64,000 nucleotides of DNA from Nitrospira sp. UBA6493 (GCA_002435325.1 DJMJ01000024.1:141711-205710), one strand, 5' to 3'; numbered from the stretch's first letter, positions 43,426-52,706 are shown. The notes: generated by a model not told the origin, from the sequence alone. A program made the numbers and translations.

Positions 43426-44490
43426 ATGACGAAAAAACTTCGCGTCGCAATCGCCGGAGCCAGCGGCTATGCCGGAGCAGAGCTGGTCCGGCTCGCAGCC
43501 GCCCATCCGGTCTATGAGATCACCGCCGTGACTTCGGAAAAATCATCCGGGCAGAAAGTGGCAGCGGTCTTTCCCAGCCTTGCCGGGCTGGTATCGCATA
43601 CTTTTGAAGCCTTGGCACCAGAGGCGCTGGCAGAACGCGCCGACGCCATTTTTCTGGCGCTTCCCCACACGAAATCGCAGGACCCCGTGGCGCTGTGCCG
43701 GAAAGCAGGAAAGCTCGTAGTTGATCTCAGCGCCGATTACCGGCTCAAAGACGTGAAGGCCTACGAACAGTGGTATCAGGCGCCGCATGCCCACCCTAAG
43801 ATGCTGAACGATGCCGTCTACGGACTCCCGGAGCTCCACCGCGACGCGATTGCCAAGGCACAGCTGGTCGCCTCTCCTGGCTGTTATCCGACTGCAGCCA
43901 TTCTCCAGCTTGCCCCGTTATTCGCAAAAGGCTTAGTCCAGCCAGGCACCGTGGTGATCGACGCTAAATCCGGCATTTCAGGCGCGGGACGCAGTCCGGC
44001 TCTTCCCTACCACTTCCCCGAAGCCCACGAATCGCTGGAGCCCTACAAGATCGGCCAGCACCGGCACATTCCTGAAATCGAACAGGAATTGTCCGGCGTC
44101 CTAACAAAATCGGGAGCGGCCGCTGGTGCCGTGACAATCGCCTTCACGCCCCATCTTGTCCCGATGAATCGAGGCATCCTGAGCACGGCCTATTGCAAAT
44201 TGAACAAACCGATGTCCCTTCCGGACTTGCGCGCGCTCTATCGAGACTTCTACAACGGCGAACGGTTTGTCCGCCTGCATGAGGATTCTGCGCCCAATCC
44301 CCGGTATATCAAGGGCTCGAACTACTGCGATATCGGGGTCTATGCCGATCAGCGGGCCGGTTGGGTCGTCACCGTCGCAGCCGTCGATAATCTGGTCAAA
44401 GGCGCTGCGGGCCAAGCGATTCAGGCCATGAATCTCATGATGGGCATCGCCGAAGAAACCGGCTTGACGGCTCCGGGCGTATACCCCTAA
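43426..44490 (+). CDS. argC: N-acetyl-gamma-glutamyl-phosphate reductase
   Basis: A 354-aa NADPH-dependent arginine-pathway enzyme. The N-terminal GASGYAGAELVRL binds NADPH; the catalytic Cys is C153 in ASPGCYPT; HRHIPEIEQEL and the C-terminal DNLVKGAAGQAIQ are family motifs. argJ follows 46 nt later. Confidence 0.97.
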   Translation: MTKKLRVAIAGASGYAGAELVRLAAAHPVYEITAVTSEKSSGQKVAAVFPSLAGLVSHTFEALAPEALAERADAIFLALPHTKSQDPVALCRKAGKLVVDLSADYRLKDVKAYEQWYQAPHAHPKMLNDAVYGLPELHRDAIAKAQLVASPGCYPTAAILQLAPLFAKGLVQPGTVVIDAKSGISGAGRSPALPYHFPEAHESLEPYKIGQHRHIPEIEQELSGVLTKSGAAAGAVTIAFTPHLVPMNRGILSTAYCKLNKPMSLPDLRALYRDFYNGERFVRLHEDSAPNPRYIKGSNYCDIGVYADQRAGWVVTVAAVDNLVKGAAGQAIQAMNLMMGIAEETGLTAPGVYP

Positions 44491-44536
44491 ACCGCTAATC
44501 CCGATCGTCACCTCAACCACTCAAACCGAGCTGACC

Positions 44537-45748
44537 ATGACTACATCCTCGCGCATAATGGGCGTCACCGCGCCGCAAGGCTTTCAAGCCGCCGGCATTC
44601 ATTGCGGAATTAAGAAACCCGGCATTCTTGACCTGGCATTATTGGTATCCGACGTGAGCGGACCGATCGCGGGCGTCTTCACGAAGAATCAGGTTGTCGC
44701 CGCGCCGGTCATCCTCGACCGAGAGCATCTAAAGCAGCGCATTGGACGAGCCATTCTCGTCAACAGCGGCAATGCCAATGCCTGCACCGGGAATCCTGGA
44801 ATGGCCGCCGCGCTCACGATGGCAAAACTGGTTGCCAAACAGCTGAACATCCCCACACACGAAGTCTTCGTCGGATCGACCGGAGTCATTGGCCGGCGCC
44901 TGCCCATCGACTGCGTGAAGGCCGGCATTCCCACGCTATTCACTCAATTGAGTACCAGAGGCGGACACAAGGCGGCCCAGGCAATCCTGACAACCGACCT
45001 GCGCCCAAAAGAATGCGCGCTGCGCGGGAAAATCGGCGGACGGATCGTGACGATCGGCGGCATGGCCAAAGGATCCGGCATGATTCATCCCAATATGGCC
45101 ACGATGCTGGGCTATCTCACGACCGACGCCGCCATTGCGCCGGCGACGCTCCAACGAGCTTTAGAATCCGCCGTCAACGACTCGTTCAATTGCATCACCG
45201 TGGATGGCGATACCAGCACCAACGATACCGTGCTTTGCCTGGCCAATGGCCTGGCTAAGAATAAGACTATTTCCTATGGCACAGCAGCCTATCGCCAATT
45301 TGTAAATCTGTTAACGTCCGTGTCTCAAACCCTGGCACTCTCTATTTGCCGCGATGGAGAAGGCGTTACCAAAGTCGTCAAAATCGCGGTCGAAGATGCC
45401 AAAACACCAGCGGACGCCAGACAGGTGGCGCAAACCATCGCCACCTCAAATCTGGTGAAGACCGCCCTCTTCGGTGAAGATGCTAACTGGGGACGGGTCA
45501 TGGGCGCCATCGGTCGAGCCGGGGTCCCGATTGAGCAGAGCAAAGTCAGCGTCTATTTTGATAATGTCCTCATGGTACAGCGAGGAATGGGGGTGGGCCT
45601 GGCCGCAGAACGGCGCATTGCCAAGGTTTTTAAGAAGAAGGAATTTACCATTCGTGTGCGGTTGGGACAGGGCTCCGCCACATCCCACATGTGGACTACC
45701 GACTTGTCCTACGACTATGTCAGGATCAATGCAAGCTATCGATCCTAA
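44537..45748 (+). CDS. argJ: Glutamate N-acetyltransferase/amino-acid acetyltransferase
   Basis: A 403-aa self-cleaving Ntn-like enzyme that recycles the acetyl group in arginine synthesis. The cleavage site is before T189 in GSGMIHPNMATMLGY; NSGNANACTG, the DGDTSTNDT region and GEDANWGRV also support ArgJ. The cyclic arginine pathway is implied. The 226-bp interval to rpsB is gene-free and includes a small GC hairpin (GGGGG/CCCCC near 45908-45922) that could be part of an rpsB leader. Confidence 0.97.
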   Translation: MTTSSRIMGVTAPQGFQAAGIHCGIKKPGILDLALLVSDVSGPIAGVFTKNQVVAAPVILDREHLKQRIGRAILVNSGNANACTGNPGMAAALTMAKLVAKQLNIPTHEVFVGSTGVIGRRLPIDCVKAGIPTLFTQLSTRGGHKAAQAILTTDLRPKECALRGKIGGRIVTIGGMAKGSGMIHPNMATMLGYLTTDAAIAPATLQRALESAVNDSFNCITVDGDTSTNDTVLCLANGLAKNKTISYGTAAYRQFVNLLTSVSQTLALSICRDGEGVTKVVKIAVEDAKTPADARQVAQTIATSNLVKTALFGEDANWGRVMGAIGRAGVPIEQSKVSVYFDNVLMVQRGMGVGLAAERRIAKVFKKKEFTIRVRLGQGSATSHMWTTDLSYDYVRINASYRS

Positions 45749-45974
45749 AATGGAATTCTAGCCGGCTGCTTGAAAACCAGCCCTGACTATGATAGCGTGC
45801 CAAGGCTTTACGGGTTACACAAGACAGCCCGGTGTCAAGCTTTGCGCTTGAACCGGATTCTTACCAAAATCCACATCAGCGCATGGACGCTGCTTGGCTT
45901 GAGACAAGGGGGCTGGTCCCCCTCACCCATGATCGGTTATGGGTGTGCTGCAAGCCCTGAGGGGAGGTGAAGGC

Positions 45975-46748
45975 ATGGGAGTGGTCGCGATTAAGGAATT
46001 ATTGGAAGCAGGGGTGCACTTCGGACACCAGACGAACCGGTGGAATCCGAAGATGAAGCGCTTTCTCTTCGGCGAACGCAACGGGATCTACATCATCGAC
46101 TTGCAGCAGACGCTGACGCGGATGGAGCAAGCCTATGCCTTCGTCCGGGATACCGTCGCCGCAGGCGAATCCGTCCTCTTTGTCGGCACCAAGCGGCAGG
46201 CCGCTGAAATCCTGGAAGAAGAAGCCAAGCGCGCCAACATGTTTTTCGTGAACCAGCGGTGGCTGGGCGGCATGTTGACGAACTTCAAGACCATTCGACT
46301 CAGCATCGAAAAGATGAAGAAGATGGAAGCCACGCTGGCAAACCCCAGCGAGCACGGCCTCAAGAAGAAAGAAATTCTTCTGATGCAGAAGGATATCATC
46401 AAGCTGCAGAAATATCTGTCTGGCATTAAAACCATGCGGGGTGTTCCCGGCGCCGTGTTCATCCTCGACACGAGAATCGAGCACATCGCAGTTCAGGAAG
46501 CGACCCGACTGGGCATTCCGGTCATCGCCATCGTGGATAGCAACTGCGATCCAGACCATATCACCTACCCGATCCCCGGGAACGATGACGCCATTCGCTC
46601 GATCAAGCTCATCACGTCGAAAATTGCCGACGCCTGCATCGAAGGCGCGCATCTGAAGTCTCAGCGCGAAGAAGCCGACTTCCAGGCCGCACCGGCAGGA
46701 GCCGACAAGCAGGCCGCCTTGAGCGCGCAGGGTGCCCCCGCATCCTAA
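45975..46748 (+). CDS. rpsB: 30S ribosomal protein S2
   Basis: A 257-aa small-subunit protein. It starts MGVVAIKELLEAGVHFGHQ, with NPKMKRFLFGERNGIYIIDL and NQRWLGGMLTNF following. ATG 45975 is fixed by a near-perfect SD, GGAGGTGA at 45963-45970; the frame upstream to 45939 is non-coding. The C-terminal tail is Ala/Gln-rich. It heads rpsB-tsf-pyrH-frr. Confidence 0.97.
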   Translation: MGVVAIKELLEAGVHFGHQTNRWNPKMKRFLFGERNGIYIIDLQQTLTRMEQAYAFVRDTVAAGESVLFVGTKRQAAEILEEEAKRANMFFVNQRWLGGMLTNFKTIRLSIEKMKKMEATLANPSEHGLKKKEILLMQKDIIKLQKYLSGIKTMRGVPGAVFILDTRIEHIAVQEATRLGIPVIAIVDSNCDPDHITYPIPGNDDAIRSIKLITSKIADACIEGAHLKSQREEADFQAAPAGADKQAALSAQGAPAS

Positions 46749-46806
46749 TCGCTCAAATCAGGCAGTGACTACGATTTGTCCATCATAACGGTAAGGATAT
46801 TGGATC

Positions 46807-47403
46807 ATGGCAGGATCAAGTCAGTTGGTGAAAGAACTCCGAGAGAAGACCGGCGCGGGCATCCTCGATTGCCAAAAAGCGCTCACCGAAAACGGCAACG
46901 ATATCGATAAAGCCGTCGATTATCTCCGTCAAAAAGGCCTGGCCGCCGCGGCAAAGAAAGCCGGCCGGGAAACGAATCAGGGATTGATCCACGCCTATAT
47001 TCATATGGGCGGGAAAATCGGCGTGCTCATCGAAGTCAACTGCGAGACGGATTTCGTCGCACGCAACGAGGAGTTCAAAGCCTTCGTCAACGACCTGGCC
47101 CTCCAGATTGCCGCCGCCAAGCCGTCCTACGTGAAGCGCGAGGACATCCCCGCGGATCTCGTCGCAAAAGAGAAGGAGATCTACGAGGGACAAGCCAAGG
47201 AGCTGGGCAAGCCCCCGGCGGCCTGGCCAAAAATTGTCGAAGGGAAATTGGAAAAGTTCTATCAGGAAAGCTGCCTGATGGAACAATCGTTCATCAAGGA
47301 TCCCGCAGTCACCATCAAGGATCTGCTCTCGCAAAAGATCTCCAAGATCGGCGAGAACATGAACATCCGGCGTTTCACCCGCTATCAACTAGGCGAAGCA
47401 TGA
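46807..47403 (+). CDS. tsf: Elongation factor Ts (short form)
   Basis: A 198-aa nucleotide exchange factor for EF-Tu. The N-terminal UBA-like part has ELREKTGAGILDCQKAL and the core has EVNCETDFVARNEEF. It is shorter than the E. coli protein (about 280 aa) because it has a single core subdomain, as in many non-proteobacteria. It overlaps pyrH by 4 nt. Confidence 0.96.
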   Translation: MAGSSQLVKELREKTGAGILDCQKALTENGNDIDKAVDYLRQKGLAAAAKKAGRETNQGLIHAYIHMGGKIGVLIEVNCETDFVARNEEFKAFVNDLALQIAAAKPSYVKREDIPADLVAKEKEIYEGQAKELGKPPAAWPKIVEGKLEKFYQESCLMEQSFIKDPAVTIKDLLSQKISKIGENMNIRRFTRYQLGEA

Positions 47404-48125
47404 GCTCTGCGAAATACCGGCGCCTCCTTCTGAAAGTCAGCGGGGAGATGTTGGCCGGTGAGCAGGGATATGGTATTCAGCCCTCCATTCTCGAAAGCTT
47501 AGCCGAAGAAATTGCCTCCGTCGTCGCTCTCGACATTCAAGTCGCCGTAGTGATCGGCGGAGGCAACATCTTCCGCGGCCTGGCCGCCAGCGCCTCCGGC
47601 ATGGAGCGCGCCTCGGCCGACTATATGGGCATGCTGGCCACCGTCATGAACGCTCTGGCCCTGCAAAACGCCCTGGAACGTCTGGGCATCATCACCAGAG
47701 TGCAATCGGCGATCGAAATGCGCCAGCTCGCGGAAGGCTACATCCGCCGAAGAGCGATCCGGCATCTGGAGAAAAAGCGCGTCGTCATCTTTGCCGGCGG
47801 CACCGGCAATCCCTACTTCTCGACTGATACCGCAGCAGCCCTTCGTGCCATGGAAATCGGGGCGCAGGTGATCATGAAGGGAACCAAGGTCGATGGGATC
47901 TACGATGCCGACCCGGTTAAAAATCCTTCTGCCAAGAAATACACTGAGATCCCCTTCCTCTCGATTTTGAACCAGAACCTCAAGGTCATGGACGCCACGG
48001 CCATCAGCCTCTGCATGGATAATCAGCTCCCGCTGATCGTGTTCAATTTAAAAGAAAAAGGGAACTTCAAACGAGTTGCGCTCGGCGAACCGATCGGCAC
48101 CTTGGTGACGACCAGTCCGCGCTAG
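47400..48125 (+). CDS. pyrH: UMP kinase
   Basis: A 241-aa hexameric amino-acid-kinase-fold enzyme that phosphorylates UMP. RLLLKVSGEMLAG, VIGGGNIFRG, FAGGTGNPYFSTDTAAALRA and KVDGIYDADP are diagnostic. The start overlaps tsf (ATGA). Confidence 0.97.
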   Translation: MSSAKYRRLLLKVSGEMLAGEQGYGIQPSILESLAEEIASVVALDIQVAVVIGGGNIFRGLAASASGMERASADYMGMLATVMNALALQNALERLGIITRVQSAIEMRQLAEGYIRRRAIRHLEKKRVVIFAGGTGNPYFSTDTAAALRAMEIGAQVIMKGTKVDGIYDADPVKNPSAKKYTEIPFLSILNQNLKVMDATAISLCMDNQLPLIVFNLKEKGNFKRVALGEPIGTLVTTSPR

Positions 48126-48146
48126 CCCATTTTACGGAGTGATGTC

Positions 48147-48710
48147 ATGTCCAACGCCGGCCCTATTCATCAGAAATTGACCGAAAAGATGGACCACGCC
48201 CTCGAGCATTTAAAGCGCGATCTGGCGGGGCTGCGAACCGGCCGCGCCTCTGTGGCCCTCCTCGACGGCGTGCGGGTGGACTACTACGGCACCATGACGC
48301 CCCTCAAACAAGTGGCGAATATTTCCACGCCGGAAGCCAGGCTCATCACGATCCAGCCTTGGGAGCCCCAGCTCATTAAAGAAATTGAGAAAGCCATCTC
48401 CAATTCTGGACTTGGCGTCAATCCTTCGAATGACGGCAAACTGATCCGCGTTCCTCTTCCGCCGCTCACTGAAGAGCGCCGGAAAGAACTCGGCAAGATT
48501 TGTAAGAAGCACGGCGAAGACGCCAAGGTGCAAATCCGCGGATTTCGCCGAGACGCCAACGAAGAATTGAAGAAGCTGCAGAAAGACACCAAGCTGACCG
48601 AGGACGAGCTCCGGAAGGCGGAACAAGACACCCAGAAATTGACCGATAACTATGTGCAGAAAATCGACGACGTGATCAAGAAGAAGGAACAGGAAATCCT
48701 GGAAGTCTGA
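48147..48710 (+). CDS. frr: Ribosome recycling factor
   Basis: A 187-aa protein that splits post-termination ribosomes with EF-G. LRTGRASVALLDGVRVDYYG, TPEARLITIQPWE and the long charged helical C-terminus (KKHGEDAKVQIRGFRRDANE) are typical. It lies 21 nt after pyrH. Confidence 0.97.
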   Translation: MSNAGPIHQKLTEKMDHALEHLKRDLAGLRTGRASVALLDGVRVDYYGTMTPLKQVANISTPEARLITIQPWEPQLIKEIEKAISNSGLGVNPSNDGKLIRVPLPPLTEERRKELGKICKKHGEDAKVQIRGFRRDANEELKKLQKDTKLTEDELRKAEQDTQKLTDNYVQKIDDVIKKKEQEILEV

Positions 48711-48739
48711 CATCGGCCTTCCGGAATCTGGCCTATCAG

Positions 48740-49873
48740 GTGCCCACTACGTCATCCTCCCCCCCCACTTCCGCGACGATCGACTTGGCCGCTCTCGCGC
48801 ATAACGTCACTCAATTCCGCCGGTTCCTCTCCCCGGGATGCGCGATCATGGCCGTCGTGAAAGCCAACGCCTATGGCCACGGGGCTGTGGAGATCTCTCG
48901 ATCTCTGATTCGGCAGGGCATCGCCCGCCTGGCGGTCGTCTCCCTCGATGAAGGCATCGCACTCAGGCAGGCCGGCATCACCGTGCCCATCGTTGTGCTG
49001 GGCCCGCTCTTTCCAAATCAGATTGACGATCTCTTCGCCAACCGGCTGACCCCCGTGATCAGTGATGTGGCCATTATTCCGGCGCTCGCCGAGCGCGCTG
49101 CTACCCTCCTGGCTCCCTACTCTATTCACCTCAAGATTGAAACAGGCATGGGCCGTCTTGGATTGGCCACCGATGAATCGATCGATCTTCTCGTAATGCG
49201 AAAACTACCGTCGTGCTTGCACCTTGAAGGACTGATGACCCACTTTGCGGATGCCGATGGAGAATCGAACAACCAGACTCATCACCAACTAACCATCTTC
49301 ACTCGCGTGCTCACAACACTCGCGGCTCACGACATTAAAGTGCCTCTGATCCATGCGGCCAATAGCGGAGGAGCCGTGCGTTTTCCGGATGCGCAATTTT
49401 CGCTGGTCCGGCCGGGTATCATGCTGTATGGCTATCACACCCTGCCCAAAACAGCCGCCGCTCCAGATCTCAAGCCGGTCCTGACGCTGAAGACCTGCAT
49501 CGCTCAACTGCGCACCGTTCCCGTCGGCGGCACCGTCAGCTACAATGCCACCTTCGTCGCAAAACGCACGACGCGTGTGGCCATCCTTCCAATCGGCTAT
49601 GCCGATGGATATAACCGGCACCTCTCGAATCGCGGAGAAGTCCTCGTGCAAGGCCGTCGCGCAAAAGTCATCGGCCTCGTGTGCATGGACATGGTGATGG
49701 TGGACGTGACCGACATCCCCGGTGTGGCCGTGGGCGACGACGTCATCCTGATCGGCAGTCAGGGGGAGGATGAGATTACCGCGACAGACCTAGCCGCCTG
49801 GACAGGAACGATTCCGTACGATATCCTCTGCTCGATCGGCCCGCGTGTCCCGCGCTTATATCGGAACGCCTAA
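48740..49873 (+). CDS. alr: Alanine racemase
   Basis: A 377-aa PLP enzyme making D-alanine for peptidoglycan. The PLP lysine is K41 in AVVKANAYGHG; the second catalytic Tyr is in GGTVSYNATF; RPGIMLYGY and IGYADGYNR are present. The start is GTG 48740 with CAGG-like SD only. Its last 18 nt overlap the end of the opposite peroxidase fragment. Confidence 0.95.
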   Translation: MPTTSSSPPTSATIDLAALAHNVTQFRRFLSPGCAIMAVVKANAYGHGAVEISRSLIRQGIARLAVVSLDEGIALRQAGITVPIVVLGPLFPNQIDDLFANRLTPVISDVAIIPALAERAATLLAPYSIHLKIETGMGRLGLATDESIDLLVMRKLPSCLHLEGLMTHFADADGESNNQTHHQLTIFTRVLTTLAAHDIKVPLIHAANSGGAVRFPDAQFSLVRPGIMLYGYHTLPKTAAAPDLKPVLTLKTCIAQLRTVPVGGTVSYNATFVAKRTTRVAILPIGYADGYNRHLSNRGEVLVQGRRAKVIGLVCMDMVMVDVTDIPGVAVGDDVILIGSQGEDEITATDLAAWTGTIPYDILCSIGPRVPRLYRNA

Positions 49874-50491
49874 CTCCTGTCTCGGTCTAGTGCGATCCGA
49901 GAGAGTCTTCCGAATCTTCATCGGATTGCGCCGGTCTTCGGCGCTAGGCCACACATCGTTTGGTTTGAGCGGCACGTTGTGAAACTCCTCCTTGCTCAGT
50001 TCGTGCCGGACCCAGTCATGCACCTGGAATTGAATCCACGCCGCCGCCAGAAGGTTCAGGCTCGCAGCCGGAGTAAATTGCCGTCGCGTCATCAGCCGCA
50101 GACTCACCTCGCGAGGATTCGGCGTCATCAAATTGAGCTGGTCAGGCCAGCCCCGATCAAGCGGAAGATTCCGCCCGAAGCGCGTGCCCGCGCTCCCCAT
50201 CGCCGGATCCGCCAGATCGTTGTGAGTGCCGTCTTCCCGGCGAGCCGCCAAATCGCTCTCGTGGAACGGACAAACCGGCGGTTCAGACATAGTGGGCAGA
50301 GTCCTCGTGTCGTGGAGGTTCCAGCGACGCAGATCATGCCGCAGCATCGGCAGATTGATCACTTGCGGACTCAAGGCCGCCAACAGATGAATCCGACTAT
50401 TGAAAAACGGGAGTTTGTACCAAGGAATGACACGATTGATCAGACGAAAGAGCCACGCCAAGACATTCATCAGCCGCTGAGAGCGTTTCAT
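49856..50491 (-). pseudogene. Truncated heme peroxidase (animal-peroxidase/dioxygenase-like) N-terminal remnant
   Basis: About 211 residues from ATG 50491. LLAALSPQVINLPMLRHDLR, NDLADPAMGSAGTRFGRNLP and LAAAWIQFQVHDWVRHEL match the N-terminal half of myeloperoxidase-superfamily enzymes; the His in QVHDW fits the distal heme ligand side. Such enzymes usually exceed 500 aa, with the proximal His and most of the catalytic domain in the missing C-terminal half. Here the frame stops (TAA) within the 3' end of alr. It looks like a 3'-deleted gene that fused against alr. The open frame upstream to 50566 runs through a palindrome and is not expected to be coding. Confidence 0.65.
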
Positions 50492-50537
50492 TGCGCCCCT
50501 ACCTTTATCCGGCCTAATGTCCAGACTCTGAAACACG

Positions 50538-50572
50538 ACAGGCTTGCCGGATCCGTGATCCGGCAAGCCTGT
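50538..50572. repeat. 16-bp perfect palindrome with 3-nt centre
   Basis: ACAGGCTTGCCGGATC and its exact complement are separated by CGT. No T-tract follows on either strand, so it is not a standard intrinsic terminator. It lies in the 367-bp gene-free interval 50492-50858 between the peroxidase remnant and the thiamine-binding protein gene; nothing else in that interval is convincing. Confidence 0.7.
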
Positions 50573-50858
50573 TCAAGCACGTCCTGCAATGAATATCCGG
50601 TCGAGAACGGTTTCTGTCTGCACATCAACTCCGCTCAATCTTCCGCGCTGTCACGAAGAGACCGCACGCGGCTCAGAAATTACTGGAGTGTCAGCAAGAT
50701 ATACTCCTCATATGCTCAACATACCCACCTTCATGCTCCCCAAAAAACACTCACAGGGCCGGCCAACAAGCACGACCTATATCAAACGTAAAGTATCCAT
50801 TCATACGCACATGCATAAAGACGGATACTCTGACTGGCCTGCAAAGGCACCGCGCGCG

Positions 50859-51167
50859 CTACTGTTTCACGCGCCGCTTCAACTGCTTCTCTACACTTGC
50901 CACCTTGCTGACCAACCGTCCGGAGTGGCCCTTTCGATAATCGACTTTGATCGTGCATGAAATGCGGCCGCAATCCTTGCGCATTTTTTCATAGCACTTC
51001 TTTACGACGCCGAACACGTCGTCCCACTCGCCTTCCAGCACCGTCCCCATCGGATTGAGCCGATAGTCAACGCCACTCTTGTCGATAATATCGAGCGACC
51101 GGGATACATACTTCCCCACGCTCTCGCCTTTCCCCAACGGAGACATGCTGAATTCAAGCAACACCAT
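50859..51167 (-). CDS. MTH1187-family thiamine-binding-like protein
   Basis: A 102-aa protein of the MTH1187/YkoF-like fold (formerly DUF77). FSMSPLGKGESVGKYVSRSLDII and YRLNPMGTVLEGEWDDVFGVVKKC are characteristic. Some relatives bind thiamine or its pyrimidine; the ligand here is unknown. ATG 51167 is preferred because GAGGAG lies 9 nt upstream; the longer frame from 51239 is antisense-like in the neighbour. It lies 14 nt after the precorrin-2 dehydrogenase-like gene. Confidence 0.88.
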   Translation of the reverse strand: MVLLEFSMSPLGKGESVGKYVSRSLDIIDKSGVDYRLNPMGTVLEGEWDDVFGVVKKCYEKMRKDCGRISCTIKVDYRKGHSGRLVSKVASVEKQLKRRVKQ

Positions 51168-51181
51168 AATCGAACACTCCT

Positions 51182-51841
51182 CTATGCCGGCTTGGCTGCT
51201 GGCGTTGCGGCCCCCTGGCGAGCCCGCTCTTCCTGCCACACCTTCGGATATTGCACTTTGCCTAACAAACGGAACCCGTCGAGCGCTTCTCGAAGGAGCG
51301 CGCGACGCTTTTCCGCATCCGGCTCATTAGCCCTGGCCTGGTCCCGAAGTTGCCCCAGCCACTCGACAAAGGCCGCGAACTCGCCATCGAGAATTCGCTC
51401 CAAATCCTCTTTCATAAACCCCGACAAGCCCGGCGCGACTCCGCTCGTGCTGATCGCCACCCGGGCATGCCCGGACGCCACCACCGCGGGCATCGTCACA
51501 CTGGACGCCTCAGGCAGGTCCACCGACCAGAGAAGAAACCCTTTTTCGCGGGCCTTCGCCAGCAACATCTTGGCAAACTCCCGGTCCCCTCGAATCATAT
51601 TGAGGACCAGAATCGTCTGCTCCAAATCGGTTTCACGGAAATGTCGCCCGCGATGGATCACCTTCGCCGAGGCCGCCAATTGCTTCAACGATTCGTGCAA
51701 GGTCGGACTGATCACCGTCACCTTCGCGCCGGACTCCAGCAGCCGCTGAGACTTCTCAGCCGCCTCCTCGTCGCCGCCGATGACGATAACCGACCAGCCT
51801 TTCACATCCAGCACCAGGGGAAAACCAGGATTCGGGGCCAT
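51182..51841 (-). CDS. Precorrin-2 dehydrogenase/sirohydrochlorin ferrochelatase-like protein
   Basis: A 219-aa protein resembling the N-terminal module of CysG (Met8/SirC type): an NAD-binding SVIVIGGDEEAAEKSQRLLESGA, then WSVDLPEASSVTMPAVVASGHARVAISTSG and the helical SirC-like C-terminus. It would oxidise precorrin-2 to sirohydrochlorin and may insert iron, linking the cobA/hemD fusion to siroheme. It pairs with the MTH1187-family gene downstream. The 265-bp upstream interval to the divergent gene at 52107 has no further gene. Confidence 0.88.
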   Translation of the reverse strand: MAPNPGFPLVLDVKGWSVIVIGGDEEAAEKSQRLLESGAKVTVISPTLHESLKQLAASAKVIHRGRHFRETDLEQTILVLNMIRGDREFAKMLLAKAREKGFLLWSVDLPEASSVTMPAVVASGHARVAISTSGVAPGLSGFMKEDLERILDGEFAAFVEWLGQLRDQARANEPDAEKRRALLREALDGFRLLGKVQYPKVWQEERARQGAATPAAKPA

Positions 51842-52106
51842 AAGCTATTCCTCCATCCCGCACATCGTATGAGCCATTCGCAAACACACTATCTGCAAAA
51901 GACGCCTCACCCTTCAGCCATCTGCCAGGTCCGTAAGTCCACGCCCTCGTTGAACCTACGGCAACACGAGCAGCAGACCGCCTGCCTGTGTCAGCCTGCT
52001 CGAAGCGCCGTATCATACAATAGGGCTTTCAGACCCGTAAACCGTGCCTTCCCTTTTTCTTTTTGACCTCTCTATAATGACGTCTTTCATTTGTCGTGGA
52101 GGAAGA

Positions 52107-52559
52107 ATGGCCGGCATGTCTGGAAAAGCAGTGGGAATGGCAGGAGGCATCATCGGCTTGGCGGCCATGGCCGCCTGGCTGGGCTTAGCGCACAGTTGCG
52201 ATCCGCCTGCGGGAGAAGGGGTCATCGCCGGGCGGGTCACCATCGCACAGAACCTGGCCGATCAAGTGAAACCGACCGATGTCCTCTTCGTCATTGTGAA
52301 ACGGCCCCAGGGCCCCCCGCGCCCTATCGCGGCCAAACGTATCGAGCATCCGACCTTCCCGGTGTCTTTTGAAATCACCAACGCCGATGTCATGGTGCAG
52401 GGCTCGGAACTGCGTGGCATGGTGGACGTGATCGCCAGACTTGATCGAGACGGACAAGCCGGCCCAGCCCAGCCAGGGGACATCGAAGGGCGCTACGCCA
52501 AGAACCCCACATTGTCGGGGGGAAGAGATCTCGAAATCGTTCTCGACTCGGTCCACTGA
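52107..52559 (+). CDS. Membrane-anchored protein with CcmI/CycH C-terminal-like domain
   Basis: A 150-aa protein: an N-terminal transmembrane or signal-anchor segment (about 8-28) followed by one domain. GVIAGRVTIAQNLADQVKPTDVLFV, an RPIAAKRI motif and QPGDIEGRYAKNPT resemble the periplasmic C-terminal domain of the cytochrome c maturation protein CcmI/CycH. The TPR and heme-lyase parts of CcmI are absent. ATG 52107 has GGAGG 4 nt upstream. Whether it acts in cytochrome c assembly is inferred only from this similarity. Confidence 0.72.
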   Translation: MAGMSGKAVGMAGGIIGLAAMAAWLGLAHSCDPPAGEGVIAGRVTIAQNLADQVKPTDVLFVIVKRPQGPPRPIAAKRIEHPTFPVSFEITNADVMVQGSELRGMVDVIARLDRDGQAGPAQPGDIEGRYAKNPTLSGGRDLEIVLDSVH

Positions 52560-52579
52560 GGCGACGGGATTATAGACCT

Positions 52580-52706
52580 GCCGACAGGTGAAATACGCTT
52601 TCGGCAAGGCCGCAGACGATGAATGCGCCGGAGGCGTAGCCTATCGGCTACGTTGAGGACGCATTCGAGGCGAGAACGCAGCCCAAAGCGTATTTCACCT
52701 GTCGGC
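52580..52706. repeat. Structured repeat element, copy A (variant outer stem)
   Basis: A 127-bp element whose 22-bp ends are perfect inverted repeats (GCCGACAGGTGAAATACGC and its complement), different from the outer ends of copies B-D. The interior matches copy D: CGGCAAGGCCGCAGACGA, stem GAATGCG/CGCATTC, CCGGAGGCG, apical stem TAGCC/GGCTA, CGTTGAGGA and GGCGAGAACGCAGC. It begins directly after the HNH gene's TAG (52709-52707). Confidence 0.9.

Noticed and set aside
45771..45794. Promoter TTGAAA...TATGAT before rpsB
   Set aside because: The spacer is only 12 nt, too short for a sigma-70 promoter.
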